From NCBI GenBank assembly GCA_963281255.1, contig OY725489.1, positions 3,224,001-3,288,000 on the forward strand: 64,000 bases of DNA. Direction: 5' to 3'. The notes under the pieces were generated by a model. It worked only from the letters and a program-made list of their open reading frames with translations. It did not search any database and had not been told where the DNA came from. Positions within the stretch are counted from its first letter, which is position 1; each line of letters begins with the position of its first letter. This document shows positions 1 to 12,165 of this stretch, piece by piece. The stretch is from Aphrocallistes beatrix (Eukaryota > Porifera > Hexactinellida > Sceptrulophora > Aphrocallistidae). The position numbers were made by a program, and so were the translations under genes.

Positions 1-2590
1 ATATCATTAAAGCATCAATATATTCGCAATCATACGAATAATCAACATGATAAAAATAAGATAATATGAATACACACCATGTTAGGCGGGAGTCTTCAAG
101 TGTAAACATCGCTTGTTGATGCCAGGGAAAGAGCTTCTCCTTATTCTTCATTTGAGTGCTTTCTTTGATCAAGGACTCGTGCAAGTTATGCGAAGAATAA
201 TTGTAAATAAAACATTATATGAGAGAGTAAATGTGTCCTGCCTTGTATTTATAAATGAAATAATCATTTGGAAAATAATCAAATGGAATAGTAACATATT
301 TATTTTTATGTAGAGGTAATTCACATTCCTCCTCAGCCATTCAGTAACAGCTACCCTTTTCCAACGGCACTTCCGAGGGCTTTTTAATATACACGTAATC
401 CTCGAAATTTGACAACATTTGGAGTATGCACTTGTGGCCAGAGAAATATATAAGAAAAAGCTCCATTTAGATATAATAATTTTTAAATTGATATACTTGT
501 TTGGGTGGATTCGGAAATACGAGAACCTATTGCTGAGGTAATAGATGTAGTCTCTTACGGTTAGGAATTAGTTTGAGTTGCATGAAACATCGGACACTTT
601 CTAACTATTCAGGCTAATAATTGGGAATTTGTGGTACAAATAAAATACCAGTATTATTTGAATATGAATCCAAATTCTGCTTCAGCCCGAAGAACAACCC
701 AACAGCTCGACGATATATTGATTCATTAACATCTAGAGAGTAATACAAATAAAATCGTTTGAATCATGCAAAACAAATCAGAATGATAGATCATATACTA
801 CACTTACGTTGTAAATCATCCCCCCCACCACACCCCAGACCCTAGTGGTCATTGGGGGGGGGGGGTAAATCTGTAAGTTAGTAGTTAATCTAAAAAAGTA
901 AGAAAGGTTCAATAAATTTTGCATAAATTTTAAAAATGATTTACGATATACTAAACGTACCAAATGTAATTTGTACCCCTCTCGCCCCGTCGCCTCAATG
1001 GTTGATCCATCTACAAAAACAATAAATATACTAAGACATAGTTGATACCATTTATTAGCTATTTGTATAATCTTTATGGTTATGTATTTCATCCAAGTGC
1101 GTGATGGATAGACCTGAAACGTTTTATTTATATCGTATTCTTTCTAGCAAGATTTTGAAAGATAATTACATTAATTTTAGGTGAATGTGGGACAATTTAT
1201 GGTAACTTGAACTTTTCGATTTTCGAAAGCTGCTAAATTATCATGAATGCACAGCATTTTCTAATGTTATTATTTTGCTTATAATATAAAATATTCATCA
1301 ATGGCAATTCTATATTCATATCAAAGAATGAATATCATAAACAAAAACTTAATCTTTTTAAATCTGCTGATTTTATCCCACTAACTAAATTGTGGTTAGG
1401 AATGTGGAGATCGAATAAAGCATAAGAGTTATAAAATTTTAAGTCTGGATAATCAAATGTTATGCCAAGAAATAGTACTTAGAGAGGCACTCAATGGATG
1501 CTAATATTTATTCGTATCACTATCTATTTTCGATTTGTTTTACTTCATGCAAACATTGGGAATACAGTGGATATTGGATATTGTAAATTAGTAATAATCC
1601 CAGGGGAGGGAACTTCAGGGCAATATATGTGTAGATCTAATAAAACTAGTATGGAATATCATCAAAGGACCCCAAACCGGAGCAAAATTATCACTATGTT
1701 CATTATCTAGTGAAAAAAGAGAAATGAGAAATATTTAGCATATTATTTCGATCATAGGAGAGTCGAAATCTACACTCTTAAATAAACCCAGATCAACCGT
1801 TGAAAGCTAGTCTCTAGCAAGATCATTTTAAAATGAGCCTACTTTATGTATCTATTGTAAACAAAAAAAATGGATATTTTTGTCAACTAGATCTACAAAT
1901 ACTTACTTGAAATTGAACAGGCGGGAACCTATCTTGCTCCTACAAAAAAGTAACATAAAATAAATCCATGAATTGTAGGTACTTAGGTAGGTATCAGTGC
2001 TCTACAGATTGCAGTTTATCCGATTTGGAGATTCTCTCAGTGAGGAGCTTTCTACAAGGTTTCGGGACTGCTTAACTTGGTTGAAAATAGATGAATAGTA
2101 TGAAGAGATGCGTTCAACCTTGAATCTCCAAAGTGAGAAGGCAAAGGCAACTGCCCCCCATGCCTCAGGAGTTTTGCTCCTGCTCACTCTTTGGGTGTCG
2201 AATTAAATATTTTTAATCTGTGATATATACAAATATGCACTTGAATTCGAAAATAGAGAATAATTAAGGTATTTAACCTTGGGATTCCTAGGATCCCGAT
2301 GATGTTCAATGCTGTTTATATATGACACCTTTGTTGCAATGTATATTGTTTTGATTTTTTTCATGAAGGGCAATATGTTCAAATTCAAAGTGATACTAAA
2401 AATCTGATTCCAGATTCGAAATCTACACATTCGAATTAGTCATAGTTGAACATAACTAATAAATTACTCAACTCAATGAACAATCTTATCAGTCTGAGCC
2501 ACTACAGGTAATTCATTGCCATCATGTATAGTGGTCAAAATGGGTGCATGTGGCATATAGTGGAACTGATTGATAATTACATAAAGTTAG
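1..2590. other. Non-coding AT-rich stretch, old repeat debris
   Basis: No open frame here looks coding: the frames are short, low complexity and unlike any family I know. A C/G homopolymer cluster sits at about 820-868. Around 1765-1830 there is a weak match to the dispersed repeat seen better at 4418-4560 (phrases about azotic AT runs, then a stretch reading like gtcaaccgttgaaagc). I see no further gene or RNA signal. Confidence 0.6.
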
Positions 2591-3480
2591 GAATCAATGA
2601 TTAATCAGAAAAATTAACTGTGACTAATTTGAATGCGTATTATTCGAATCTAAAATCCGATCAGCTGTATCCCATACCGTTTAGAAGTAACCCTCTCGAA
2701 TAGATTGCAATACTGTGGTAGACAGTTATAGGGTTGTTTTTCTTCTAAATTCTACAAAAATGGGTTACCATTCCAGAAAAGGTGCGGACTAACCGCAAGG
2801 CATGATAGTGTGAAAATAGTGTATATATGTATGGGAAGAATACTCTAATTTAGTCATCTTGAATTTATAATACTCTTCCCATCCATAGGTTTCACTATAC
2901 GTAGAGTCGAAGTTTTGTGTCAATAATTTCCTGACACAACAACATTTGCCTCATTAAATCAAATATAAACAATTCTTCGCCAAGTTAGAGAATGATTCTA
3001 GCATGTTTAGATGCATCGGGTTAGGTTATAATCCCTTCTAGTCAATAAAATAAAGCCAATTGTACTGATTAAATTACTGGATTCTGATTGACTAATACAA
3101 TTTTACACCTTTTACGAAAGATGTGAAAATTTTGAAAAATTGAACACATGGTGCTAGCTAACCTGCACCACAGAAGGAATGTATGGCCCTAATTGGTCCA
3201 AATTAGTTCAATATAATTTCCAATAACGAGTGAAGTACGACGTTCCATATTGATCATGACATCTACTATACAAGGAGTTGCACTGAAATATCTCATTTAT
3301 TTCTTAATTTAGAAGATTAAAAAACTCACAGCTTCCCCTTCCTCCTTCCCACCGCCCCTGCGCCTCTGTCCACCGGCTCTGCCCGCCGCCTCTGCTCCTG
3401 TGTCTCTGTCCACCGGCTCTGCCCACCCTCCAGCCGCAACTTCCTCTCCTCCCGCCCCCAGGGATTTTAAAAATCTGTTT
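2590..3480 (+). repeat. Dispersed repeat, copy 1 (second copy at 19255-19760)
   Basis: Two blocks are shared in the same order and orientation with 19255-19760: one containing gtgactaatttgaatgcgta and cccataccgtttagaagtaa (2600-2695 here), and one containing acgagtgaagtacgacgttc followed by a pyrimidine-rich C/T tract (3195-3460 here). The C/T tract yields a proline- or glycine/arginine-rich open frame that I regard as an artefact. The spacing between the blocks is longer in this copy. The family is not recognised. Confidence 0.7.
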
Positions 3481-4148
3481 CTGGTTAAAAAATAAATATA
3501 TAATACGGAATAGCAATTAAATTTATATCAATCATACACTCTCGTTACTAACATTTTTAATAAATAGTTAAATTTTTGGTATTTTTAAAGAAAGCTTGTA
3601 ATATAGGAGCTGCCATTTCAGGATGAACGGTGTAGCCATATTTTATGATTGAAATGATATATCAACAGTGCATATAATAATGCACTGCATCATGTGTAAA
3701 TTTCAGGATCCATACTTAGAAGCCTCTAAAATTAATATTCCTTAATTGATCAAAATAATAATTGAGTTTATCCCTCTAGTGAGTCCGGCACGTTTTGGAG
3801 CTGCATGATTGATATGTAAACTTATATTTATTCTTTATTTAGAGGATAAATAAACTCACTCGTTGTAGAGTTGTTGTTCTAGATGGCTAGAAAAACAAAT
3901 ATATATAAGATCAAACGCACACAATTTCAATTAACTATGGATTATTACCAGGTTACATATTTTAAAGTTGCCAAGTATTAGTCCTCATATCTATGTGGAA
4001 AATCATACAACTTTAATCTATTCAATTTAGATTGTAGATAAGCAACTTTGATGGTACTGTACACTTCTAGGCGTAAGGCAAGGAATGCGTATAATATTAT
4101 TTAACCCAATAATAGAATAATCATCTTCTCGACTCGATATATTATAAT

Positions 4149-4220
4149 ACAAGCCCGCTTGGGCTGCGCGGCTTGCGGACACTGTGTGTCAGCAGAGTTG
4201 CCCTGCGGGCGTATGAGGAT
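4149..4220 (-). repeat. Fragment of the hairpin-ended CGCGCTTG repeat family
   Basis: Begins acaagcccgcttgggctgcg and continues with the ctgcgcggcttgcggacac block found at the terminus of the other family members (57222, 59386, 60989). Only the terminal ~70 bp remain, in the orientation opposite to the copy at 60431-60989. Confidence 0.7.
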
Positions 4221-4417
4221 ATCAAAGAAATAATTGAGTTTCTCTACAAAAAAGCTAGTTTTTACAATATTTTGGGATTGGTCTAATTAATTAAAATTAT
4301 CATATAGATTCTAAAACACGTATTTAATATCTACACCCCCATTTTAACCGTTGCTTTATGTATTCATGCTTTATGTATCTACTGTAAACAGAAGGAACAA
4401 AAATTTATCATACAGAT

Positions 4418-4560
4418 TCGAATAAACACGATATTCGGAATCTACAACCCTAAACCCCATGTCAACTGTTGGAAGCATGTCTCAATCACAGTTTTCTAAA
4501 TTCCACAAAAGATGTGAAAATATGGAAATAAAGATCTGAAAATATACACATAACCTCTTT
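4418..4560 (+). repeat. Dispersed repeat unit with inverted copy at 12017-12165
   Basis: The segment running from the ttcggaatctacaaccctaa phrase through gtcaactgttggaagcatgt to the acacataacctcttttattg phrase reappears almost unchanged in reverse complement at 12017-12165. More diverged relatives are visible at about 5562-5700 and 12815-12925. No ends, coding potential or target duplication can be assigned, so the repeat class is unknown. Confidence 0.75.
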
Positions 4561-5699
4561 TATTGCTAAAGTTTTCAAAAATTTCTGAAAATTTCTGAGA
4601 AAGATTGTTTTCCATTTCTTTGCAGAGGTGTGAAAATTTCACTTAGATCTTAGAACTTAATCGTAGACTCATCATTTGACACCTACATGCCAATTCTCAT
4701 ATCCATACGACTTCCCATTTCTTCAATCAATTCGGACAAAAGAATCCTAGCGTAAATATAAGATATTCCTCACCTTATATTACCAACATGAATTACTAAT
4801 GATGAATGTGATCATTAAATGATCTATAAATCGACAAGTACCATTTTCATAAACATCATATTCTGCTTAGAGTAATAGTTATAAAATCTATTTGATATCC
4901 GGTCCCCATAATTATGGGACCGGATTATCAACAATTTACTTTTTCGTTACATTGTCCCACAAGTAAACATGGTTTTTAGTATAAACAATAAATTGCAAGG
5001 TAATATCTTAATATAATAAGTACTTACATCGTTTTTAATAAATTCACCCCAAGTATACTAGAAAATAAAAAAAAGAAGAATACAATTTGCAAGTAAAAGA
5101 AATTTAGAGTACAATATATCTTAGAATAGTAGCCTGATGTTTAGCCTCATCTACCACCAGATTAAAATTGATATTTCAGATAGAAGACTAGAGACTTTTC
5201 AGTTAATGATACCACACGAGTGATTCGATAAATGGTAGAAGTGAAGATGTTGCTGTCAGATAGTAAATCATTTGAGCGCCCTTTTGGCGGGAAAGAAATT
5301 CTCAAATATTTGGTAGTATATAAAGAAAAAATAAAACAAACCAGTCCCCTTAATTTCAGGCTTTACAAAGATATATATGCTCCCAATATGCTCCCATGGC
5401 AGAGAAAATCAACTATTACCTATTCCGAATCAAATTTCCATTCAAAAGCATAAATATTACTTTTTAAACATGTTCCAGAACGAATATATACGACAGGTTT
5501 AAAAGAGAGGCTATTAAAGAACTTTCCTGCTCTCCATGCAAGTATAAAAGGTTCAAAATACGACATTCAAAATCTACACTCCTAAATCCTATTTGTCAAT
5601 CAGTCGAATCTAGTCTCTACTATATTTTTCAAAATTCATCAAATGCCACCACGCACATAAAGGTGTGAAAATATACACATAACTTTTTTTATCGCAGGT

Positions 5700-7040
5700 A
5701 AACTACAATGATTTCAGAATGATTTCGATTTTGAGGTAAAAAGCTATATATAGTATACTATATATTGTATCGAAAAGGAGTGAAAAATGTTTCGATTTTT
5801 GGGAGTCAAAATTTCGTTTAGATCTTAATCGTAGACGATTTTCTTTCTGAAATAGACTAGATCAATGGCACCTTGTTCAAAAATTTATCATGTCTCTTCT
5901 TATCATACAAATATTACATCAATTATTTGGATTCCTACAAGTATGGTATGTAAAACTGAAGGCACTCACAGTTTGCGGGCGGGAGTTGAGGCAGCAGACG
6001 ATGATGATGTCGAAGAACTAATAAAAAAATTGTAACAATACGCGCTGAAATGAGAGAGACCCAAGAAATAGTATATCTGGGGAGGCCAGGGCCCACGTGT
6101 TTATAGAACACGATGCCACTGCTTAGCATTTCCTTGGAGGCACAATTGTACATTTAGAAAGGAATTAAACATTTGAAGTTGAAGGCTAATTGTATGAGAG
6201 TATTTTGTAACAGAATATAAAATAACCCGTTACAGAATGCAATAATCTTAAATTGATCAAGCAATCCTAATGATTTAAGGTACATTGATGCATTCCCTTG
6301 TACATACAACACTACATCATACAACATTACGCATTGACAAGTATTTATTTGTATTACATTACGGGTTTAACAGGAGTTTCAAAGTTGCATATGTAGAGTA
6401 TAAGTGTATTTCACTAACAACGAAATATTTCATACAAATACTGTCATGGGGAACATTTTGGGGGTTTAATAATGATAATAAATAATATACTATAGCTTTT
6501 GAAAATCATGCAGTGATGTATTGAGAAGCTCTATAGTTAATTCGTCATTCATCCATTTAAAATTACACAGCTTTGATACTTTCAACTCGATTCTTTAGTT
6601 CAATGTAAATACAGTATGTCAGATAATTATTTTCACAATTAGGATTAGCATATTCTTGGTTTGAAGCAATACTGATTGATAGGCTAAAATATTTACAATG
6701 CCAGAGTTGGAGCAACGTAAACATTATAAAAAATCTATATTAGAAGAAAAAGGACACACAGTGAAGGAGATCAGCTCAATAGTATGTATGTAAAAAAAGA
6801 GAGAACGGTTTACAATATTATTTTCAGTTATTCAGAGATTTTTTTGAGAAATTTCTCCACCAAAACTCAAATATTAAGAAATTTGTTGTGAAGTCAGTAT
6901 CTATCAATCCAGCTATATGAAGTGCTGGGCTTCAATGCCTATGAGATGCCAACTCTTAATAGATAGTAGTGGTTCAAAGATAAATTAGTGATCTTTTCTA
7001 TTCATACTTCGATAAAAAACATTAGCTTGACATTTAGTAC
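5700..7040. other. Non-coding stretch
   Basis: AT-rich sequence with short unrelated open frames and no recognisable family. At about 5930-6000 there is a short block with a caca-gtttgcgggcgggag core that resembles the ends of the C/T-tract repeats at 3300 and 19570, but the match is too weak to classify. Confidence 0.5.
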
Positions 7041-7041
7041 G

Positions 7042-7627
7042 TTACTAAGGGTACAATTGCAGTATCTTACACCCCCCCACTTTTTGTACGATGGGCAAAA
7101 TCGCTATATGCACCGTTATAGAACTCGTCGAAAGAAGCTTACAGAGCAAAAGATTTCAAAAATCGGTCCACAAACAAAAAAGTTACGACAAATTTCCTAT
7201 CTAAGCCAAATCCTATAGGGAAAATTGTATTAGTCACTCCAGTCAAATTGCATTGGTTTATGCATTGCAAACTACCATAGTAATGCGCATACTAGATGTT
7301 GAGGTAAAAAACGCATCTAGTATAAACAATATAGAGGAATACGTAATTGAAGAAGTGCGATTAACCTCAACATCTAGTATGCGCATTACTATGGTAGTTT
7401 GCAATGCATAAACCAATGCAATTTGACTGGAGTGACTAATACAATTTTCCCTATAGGATTTGGCTTAGATAGGAAATTTGTCGTAACTTTTTTGTTTATG
7501 GACCGATTTTTGAAATCTTTTGCTCTATAAGCTTCTTTCGACGAGTTTTATAACGGTGCATATAGCGATTTGGCCCATCGTACAAAAAGTGGGGGGGTAT
7601 AAGATACTGCAATTGTACCTTACTAAG
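7042..7627. mobile_element. 570-bp foldback (hairpin) element with 8-bp target duplication
   Basis: The two halves are near-perfect reverse complements: the left arm runs from 7050 (ggtacaattgcagtatct) to about 7310 and the right arm from about 7365 to 7619 (ending agatactgcaattgtacc), with a loop of roughly 55 bp. The element is flanked by the direct repeat ttactaag (7042-7049 and 7620-7627). An 8-bp duplication is typical of hAT-superfamily insertion, but the termini do not start with the usual CA(G), so the superfamily is an inference. Arm divergence is only a few substitutions, so it is either young or kept identical by correction. No coding capacity. Confidence 0.88.
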
Positions 7628-7893
7628 TATCATCAAACTCGTATTTAATTAATTTGTGAAAAAATATCTGATAACCATGTGCAACCAACATCGGTGGCTA
7701 TTGACTACACAGGCCAACAAAAAATATTTTTGTCTCTTGGCTCAGATTGTTGGAGCGTTTTTGGGGTATATCGGGGTTGCTGAATCCGAAAATACTATTA
7801 GTTTTGCTGAATTGGCTCTAGTTTTCTAGATATTACACAACCTTAAATTTTGAGATAATATACAAATATATGCGATTTGTAAGTTTATTACAA

Positions 7894-8193
7894 CACAAGG
7901 TCGCTTCGCTTGCTGCGCGGCTGTTGGACACTTTTCCCTTCGGTCGCCTGGAGGTGACATTGGTTAATTATAAGGGAGATATCATCTCTAAATATGTCCA
8001 TCTTAGTTTTAGATCGATATCACTCGAAAAATCACTAAATTTGTCAATTTTTAAAATTTTTGATGAGTAATGATGACGTCATAGCAAAGTGATGAGTTTC
8101 TATTAAAATTTCAGCATGCTATCTCCTATAATGGCTGAGTTATGTCCGAATAACTGCGTTGCTTAACTTTTAAAAATGTGACAATGACGTCAT
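7894..8193 (-). repeat. Hairpin-ended repeat family, minus copy (left half of an inverted pair)
   Basis: Reads acacaaggtcgcttcgcttg at its terminus, then the blocks tgacgtcat and cctataatggctgagttatg shared with the copies at 57222-58235 and 60431-60989. It is joined head to head at about 8194-8214 with a plus copy, making a local palindrome. Confidence 0.8.
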
Positions 8194-8214
8194 AAGCGAG
8201 TGAAGTGAAATCGG

Positions 8215-8355
8215 GTTTAACACTAAGATGGACATATTTAGAGATGTTATTTCCCCTATAATTAACCAATGTCACCTCCAGGCGACCGAAGGGAGCCTCA
8301 GGCGGACACGAAGTGTCTGCCAGCCGTGCAGCGCAAGCAAGCGAAGCGCGCTTGT
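8215..8355 (+). repeat. Hairpin-ended repeat family, plus copy (right half)
   Basis: Contains the shared block aagatggacatatttagag and ends gcaagcgaagcgcgcttgt, as in the 57506-58026 and 60431-60989 copies. Followed at 8356-8395 by TA-rich sequence and an inverted form of the cttactattaaaactcg sequence that begins other copies. Confidence 0.8.
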
Positions 8356-8442
8356 ATATAAATAAATATACATTAATCGAGTTTTAATAGTAAGCATTTA
8401 CATCTATTTGTTCACTCTATTTCCAGCATATTAGAACCTTTC

Positions 8443-10139
8443 ATGGATTCAAAGCGCATTAGACGTTGTTGCCTCAATGATCCTGATGTCTTTTGCTATA
8501 TTTGTGGTGAATATATGGCAAAGGAACATCGTTTTAATGTTAGAGATGTCACCAATAAAGCTTATCAGGCTTACTTTGGTATGAAGTTAGGCGATCAGGA
8601 TAAGTCATGGAGCCCTCACAAAGTGTGCAAGTATTGCACAGAAACCCTCCGCTTATGGACACAAGGAAAAGCCAAATCCATGAAGTTTGGGATACCAATG
8701 GATTGGCGAGAGCCCAAGAACCATCACGATGACTGTTACTTCTGCATGGTTAACATGTCTGGATGGAACCGAAAGAAAAAGAATTCGTGGCAATATCCTG
8801 ACATAGATTCTGCAAGACGGCCAATTCCACACTGCAGCGAAATTCAGGTGCCTGTTTTTACGTCCTTACCTGATCTAGTTCCTGATACTGCGTTTACTCA
8901 GGCTATTGATGAATCGTCGGACAGCACTTACAGCAGCTGTATTGAGTCGTTACAGATAAGTAAAGCGGAGCCTTTCACACAGGGGCAGCTCAACGACTTA
9001 GTGAGAGACTTAGGCTTGTCAAAAGATGCTTCAGAGATCCTGGCTTATAGTCTCAGTGAACACCATGTTCTCCACAGTGAAGCTATGATAACTTATTACC
9101 AACGCAGAGACGAAGAACTTATCCGCTATTTCAGTAAAGAAGGCGATTTCGTGTTTTGTAATAACATCCCTGGACTTCTCTCAGCGATGGGACTGTCTCA
9201 ATACAACCCGAATGAGTGGCGTTTATTTATCGACAGCTCTAAACGGAGTTTAAAGTGTGTGTTGCTGCATAATGGTAACAAGTTTGCCTGTGTTCCGATC
9301 GGCCATTCAGTAATCTTTAAAGAGCACTACGCAACTGTAAAGATGGTCCTACAAAAGCTGTGTTATGATGAACATCACTGGATCGCGTGTGTAGACTTGA
9401 AAATGGTCAACATTCTGTTAGGACAGCAAAGTGGTTACACTAAATACCCATGCTTTCTTTGTTTGTGGGACAGCAGAGCGGATGAGGTGCACTGGGAAAA
9501 GAAGAACTGGCCCGTTCGTCAAGAGCTCGCCGTGGGGGAAAAGAATATCGTTAACGAGCCACTAGTCGTGACCGTATCATCCTACCCCCACTACATATCA
9601 AGTTGGGACTGATGAAACAATTCGTAAAGGCATTGAACAAGTATGGTACCTGTTTCAGCTACCTCTGCTCAGTATATCCTGGTCTGAGTAGCGAAAAACT
9701 TAAGGCAGGAATTTTTGATGTGCCACAAATCAGAAAACTGATAAAAGATGAAGATTTCGTCTCACACATGACTGGGGTAGAGGCTGCCGCGTGGTATTCT
9801 TTTGTCGATGTTGTAAAGGGATTTCTAGGCAACACCAAAGTAGCTAACTACCAGAATCTGGTCGAAGGCATGCTCAAGAACTTCCACAGTCTAGGAACCA
9901 GAATGAGCATAAAACTTCATTACCTCTATAGCCATTTAGAGAGATTCCCTGAAAATCTTGGTAATTTAAGCGAAGAACAGGGCGAGCGATTCCACCAAGA
10001 CATCAGGACTATGGAGGAACGGTACCAAGGACGATGGGACGCTCACATGTTGTCAGATTACTGCTGGAGCCTTATGCGTGATTGCGCCCAGGAACCTCAC
10101 AAGAGGAAATCGTATAAGAGAACGTTCGTTCATGATTGA
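8443..10139 (+). pseudogene. Cysteine-rich transposon-borne protein, one frameshift
   Basis: Two overlapping frames (8443-9612, 389 codons; continuing from about 9567 to 10139) form one protein interrupted by a single missing base near 9566/9567: from cgtgac onward the +2 frame reads RDRIILPPLHIKLGLMKQF, which continues the protein. From memory this matches a large family annotated only as uncharacterised in arthropod and cnidarian genomes. Visible features are CxxC pairs at residues 18/21, 62/65, 98/101 and about 336/339, suggesting several zinc sites, and the conserved C-terminal EEQGERFHQDIRTMEERYQG and YCWSLMRD motifs. It lies between inverted repeats, so it is probably carried by a transposon. 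The start at 8443 is the first ATG of the conserved reading frame. Biochemical role unknown; an alternative reading is a domesticated gene that has died here. Confidence 0.75.
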
Positions 10140-10717
10140 TAAGTATTCAGATCATATTATATCTCAAAGTATCTGCTTCTTAAGTACGTTCAATTCTAGT
10201 TATAAGGTAATACATACATACTATATACTATCAGTGAACACGATTCACGGATACTGAAAAACACATAATTTTACAATATCACAAAAAGTAGAGCCAATTG
10301 ACCAGAACTAGTGCCATTTTCGAACTCAGTAACCCCGATATACCCTAGAAATAGTATCAACTTATCAGCCAAGAAAATGTTGTTGGCCAGTGCTATAATT
10401 GGCACTTAAGATCGTGATGACACAAAGTTGATAATGTCACACCTAACAATAATTATTCAGGTTAAAAGATTCAAAACAGAAATTTCAATAAAATATACAT
10501 CGTAACACATAACAACATATTAGCTTTGATTTTTATCTCAAAATAAAGTGAATTAAGGAAACTTACCCTGCAGCCTGAAAACCCCTAAAAACATCCTCCA
10601 ACTCCACCAAAGAATTGATAGCTTGGGAGAGGAGAGGGAGGACTTTGCTGTGAAGGGAGCCCTGGTCTGGAGGGCTCCTTCTCCTCTCCCTTCTGCTCCT
10701 CTTGAGGTTGGTTGTAT

Positions 10718-10806
10718 TGCTGAGGTTGTATTGCTGGTTGTATTGCTGGTTGTATTGCTGGGTGTATTGCTGGTTGTATTGCTGGGTGTATTGCTGGTTG
10801 TATTGC
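10718..10806 (+). repeat. Minisatellite, ttgctggttgta-type units
   Basis: About seven tandem units of 12-15 bp built from ttgctggttgta and ttgctgggtgta. The open frames on both strands (valine/leucine-rich and proline/isoleucine/glutamine-rich) are products of the repeat. Confidence 0.85.
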
Positions 10807-10842
10807 CATCTTATTTATTAATTAATTAAGTTGACTCAACGG

Positions 10843-10935
10843 CTAGGAATGTTGAATTGAAAGTGAAAGTTGAATTGAAAGTGAATTGAAAATGAAAATG
10901 GGGTTTTTCTATTTATACCTTTGACACCAAGCCAT
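10843..10935 (+). repeat. gaattgaaagtg dispersed repeat, copy 1
   Basis: A short tandem gaattgaaagt array followed by a fixed tail (tttctatttatacctttgac). The same arrangement occurs at 13608-13740 and 14000-14105, and the tail alone occurs inverted near 12590-12625. The tail contains a TATA-like tatttata, but nothing downstream supports calling it a promoter. Confidence 0.7.
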
Positions 10936-11373
10936 CCTTGGGTTAATTAAGAAGTTACATAAGGGTGTGTAAATGATTTAAGGTATTGGTGCCAAGTGGA
11001 TAACTCAGACCATTTGGTAGGGTAGCCTAGACCCCCCCTAGAAAAATAGAGGCTCCAAAGAAAATTTGAGCACCAGTTTTCCCGCTAAGCTACATCGATA
11101 TTATAGAACTTGTTATTAAAAAACAAGAGAACGCATAATTATACAGTAACCAGTGAGGCCATCGTTGTTTTACATATTTTGATCTATTTAACAATGTTTG
11201 ATTGGAAAGGTGAGAAGTATGAGCTTTTTTGTAGACAATCTAAGCCTGGAAAAGAAATAGAATGAAATTAAAAAGACTTGCACATATCAAGGTGACATAA
11301 TGCAGTACAAACAAATGACGTACATTATATCTCTCATCTGTAGGTGTGATGATATCCTGGATATTGCACGACT

Positions 11374-11376
<3 letters not shown>

Positions 11377-11424
<48 letters not shown>
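11377..11424 (+). repeat. (GA)n microsatellite
   Basis: About 24 ga units with one interruption. The leucine/serine-rich frames on the minus strand are artefacts. Confidence 0.95.
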
Positions 11425-11493
11425 TAAGTAGCGATTATTTGTGAGGAAAATAATAACTTGGCTCGACAAATATAGTAACAGAAATATAAAATA

Positions 11494-11692
11494 TACAGTG
11501 AAACCTGTATATAACGGCCACCCAAGGGACTGGAAAAAATTGGCCGTTATACACAGGTGACCGTTATATATAGGTGATAGGTGATTATACATAGGTTCAA
11601 TATTATGGAATTTCGGATGGGGCTGTTCATTGGTGACCGCTATAGACAGGTGACCGTTATATAGAGTGACCGTTATAGCAGGTTCGACTGTA
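11494..11692. mobile_element. pogo-type MITE, about 195 bp
   Basis: Begins TA|cagtgaaacctgtatataac and ends gttatagcaggttcgactg|TA, so the ends are inverted repeats flanked by a TA duplication. The terminal sequence cag(t)(c/g)gaacctg...ataacgg is the familiar pattern of pogo/Tigger-like Tc1/mariner elements. There is no coding region. Internal sub-repeats of the accgttata motif occur four or more times. Confidence 0.8.
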
Positions 11693-11709
11693 CTTTTATA
11701 GATGTAACA

Positions 11710-11710
11710 A

Positions 11711-11751
<41 letters not shown>

Positions 11752-11985
11752 ACGAATTGATTGAAGAAACTGTCAGGCACAGAAAGCTGATTTTTGGCAT
11801 ATGGAAGTCTTTTGGCTATGGCTCCAGTAAGTTCTGAGCTCAGAACAAAATGTCGATTCATCATGGAATTATGACGTCATTGTCACATTTTTAAAAGTTA
11901 AGCAACAGAGTTATTCGAGCATAACTCAGGAAATAGAAGGCTGAGATTTTAATAGAATCTGTATACTAACATACCTCAGAAATTT
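11710..11985 (+). repeat. Hairpin-ended repeat family, 3'-truncated copy with (TA)n head
   Basis: A (TA)n run at 11710-11748 leads directly into gtaacgaattgattgaagaa and the blocks agtaagttctgagctcaga, tgacgtcattgtcacattt and aaaagttaagcaac shared with 57506-58026 and 60431-60989. It stops matching after about 11985, before the hairpin end. Confidence 0.85.
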
Positions 11986-12016
11986 TTGAAAACTTGTATG
12001 GATATCTTAATTTGAT

Positions 12017-12165
12017 CATAGTGTATAGCAATAAAAGAGGTTATGTGTATATTTTCACACCTTTATTTCTATATTTTCACATCTTTTGTGGAATTTAGAA
12101 AAACTGTGATTGAGACATGCTTCCAACAGTTGACATGGGGTTTAGGGTTGTAGATTCCGAATATC
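12017..12165 (-). repeat. Inverted copy of the 4418-4560 dispersed repeat
   Basis: Reverse complement of 4418-4560 with only a few differences; it directly follows the truncated hairpin-ended repeat, which suggests one was inserted next to or into the other. Confidence 0.75.

Larger units (their letters stand above)
7712..10388 (+). mobile_element. Inverted-repeat-flanked element encoding a cysteine-rich protein
   Basis: A block at 7712-7795 (ggccaaca..., cttggct..., ggggtatatcggggttgctg) is matched in reverse complement at 10315-10388, bracketing the frameshifted gene at 8443-10139. These arms are imperfect and may be subterminal rather than the true ends; no clean target duplication was found. 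A fused inverted pair of hairpin-ended repeats (7894-8355) has inserted between the left arm and the gene. Superfamily unknown. Confidence 0.55.

Noticed and set aside
3304..3516. Gly/Arg-rich 70-codon ORF resembling an RGG protein
   Set aside because: It lies on the pyrimidine tract of a dispersed repeat whose second copy at 19580-19740 does not keep the frame.
10585..10829. Proline/isoleucine/glutamine and valine/leucine repeat ORFs
   Set aside because: Translation of the ttgctggttgta minisatellite on both strands.
10880..10935. tttctatttatacctttgac as a core promoter
   Set aside because: It recurs identically in three or four repeat copies with no gene downstream, so it is better explained as part of the repeat.
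11287..11592. Minus-strand ORFs with long leucine/serine runs
   Set aside because: Generated by the (GA)n microsatellite.
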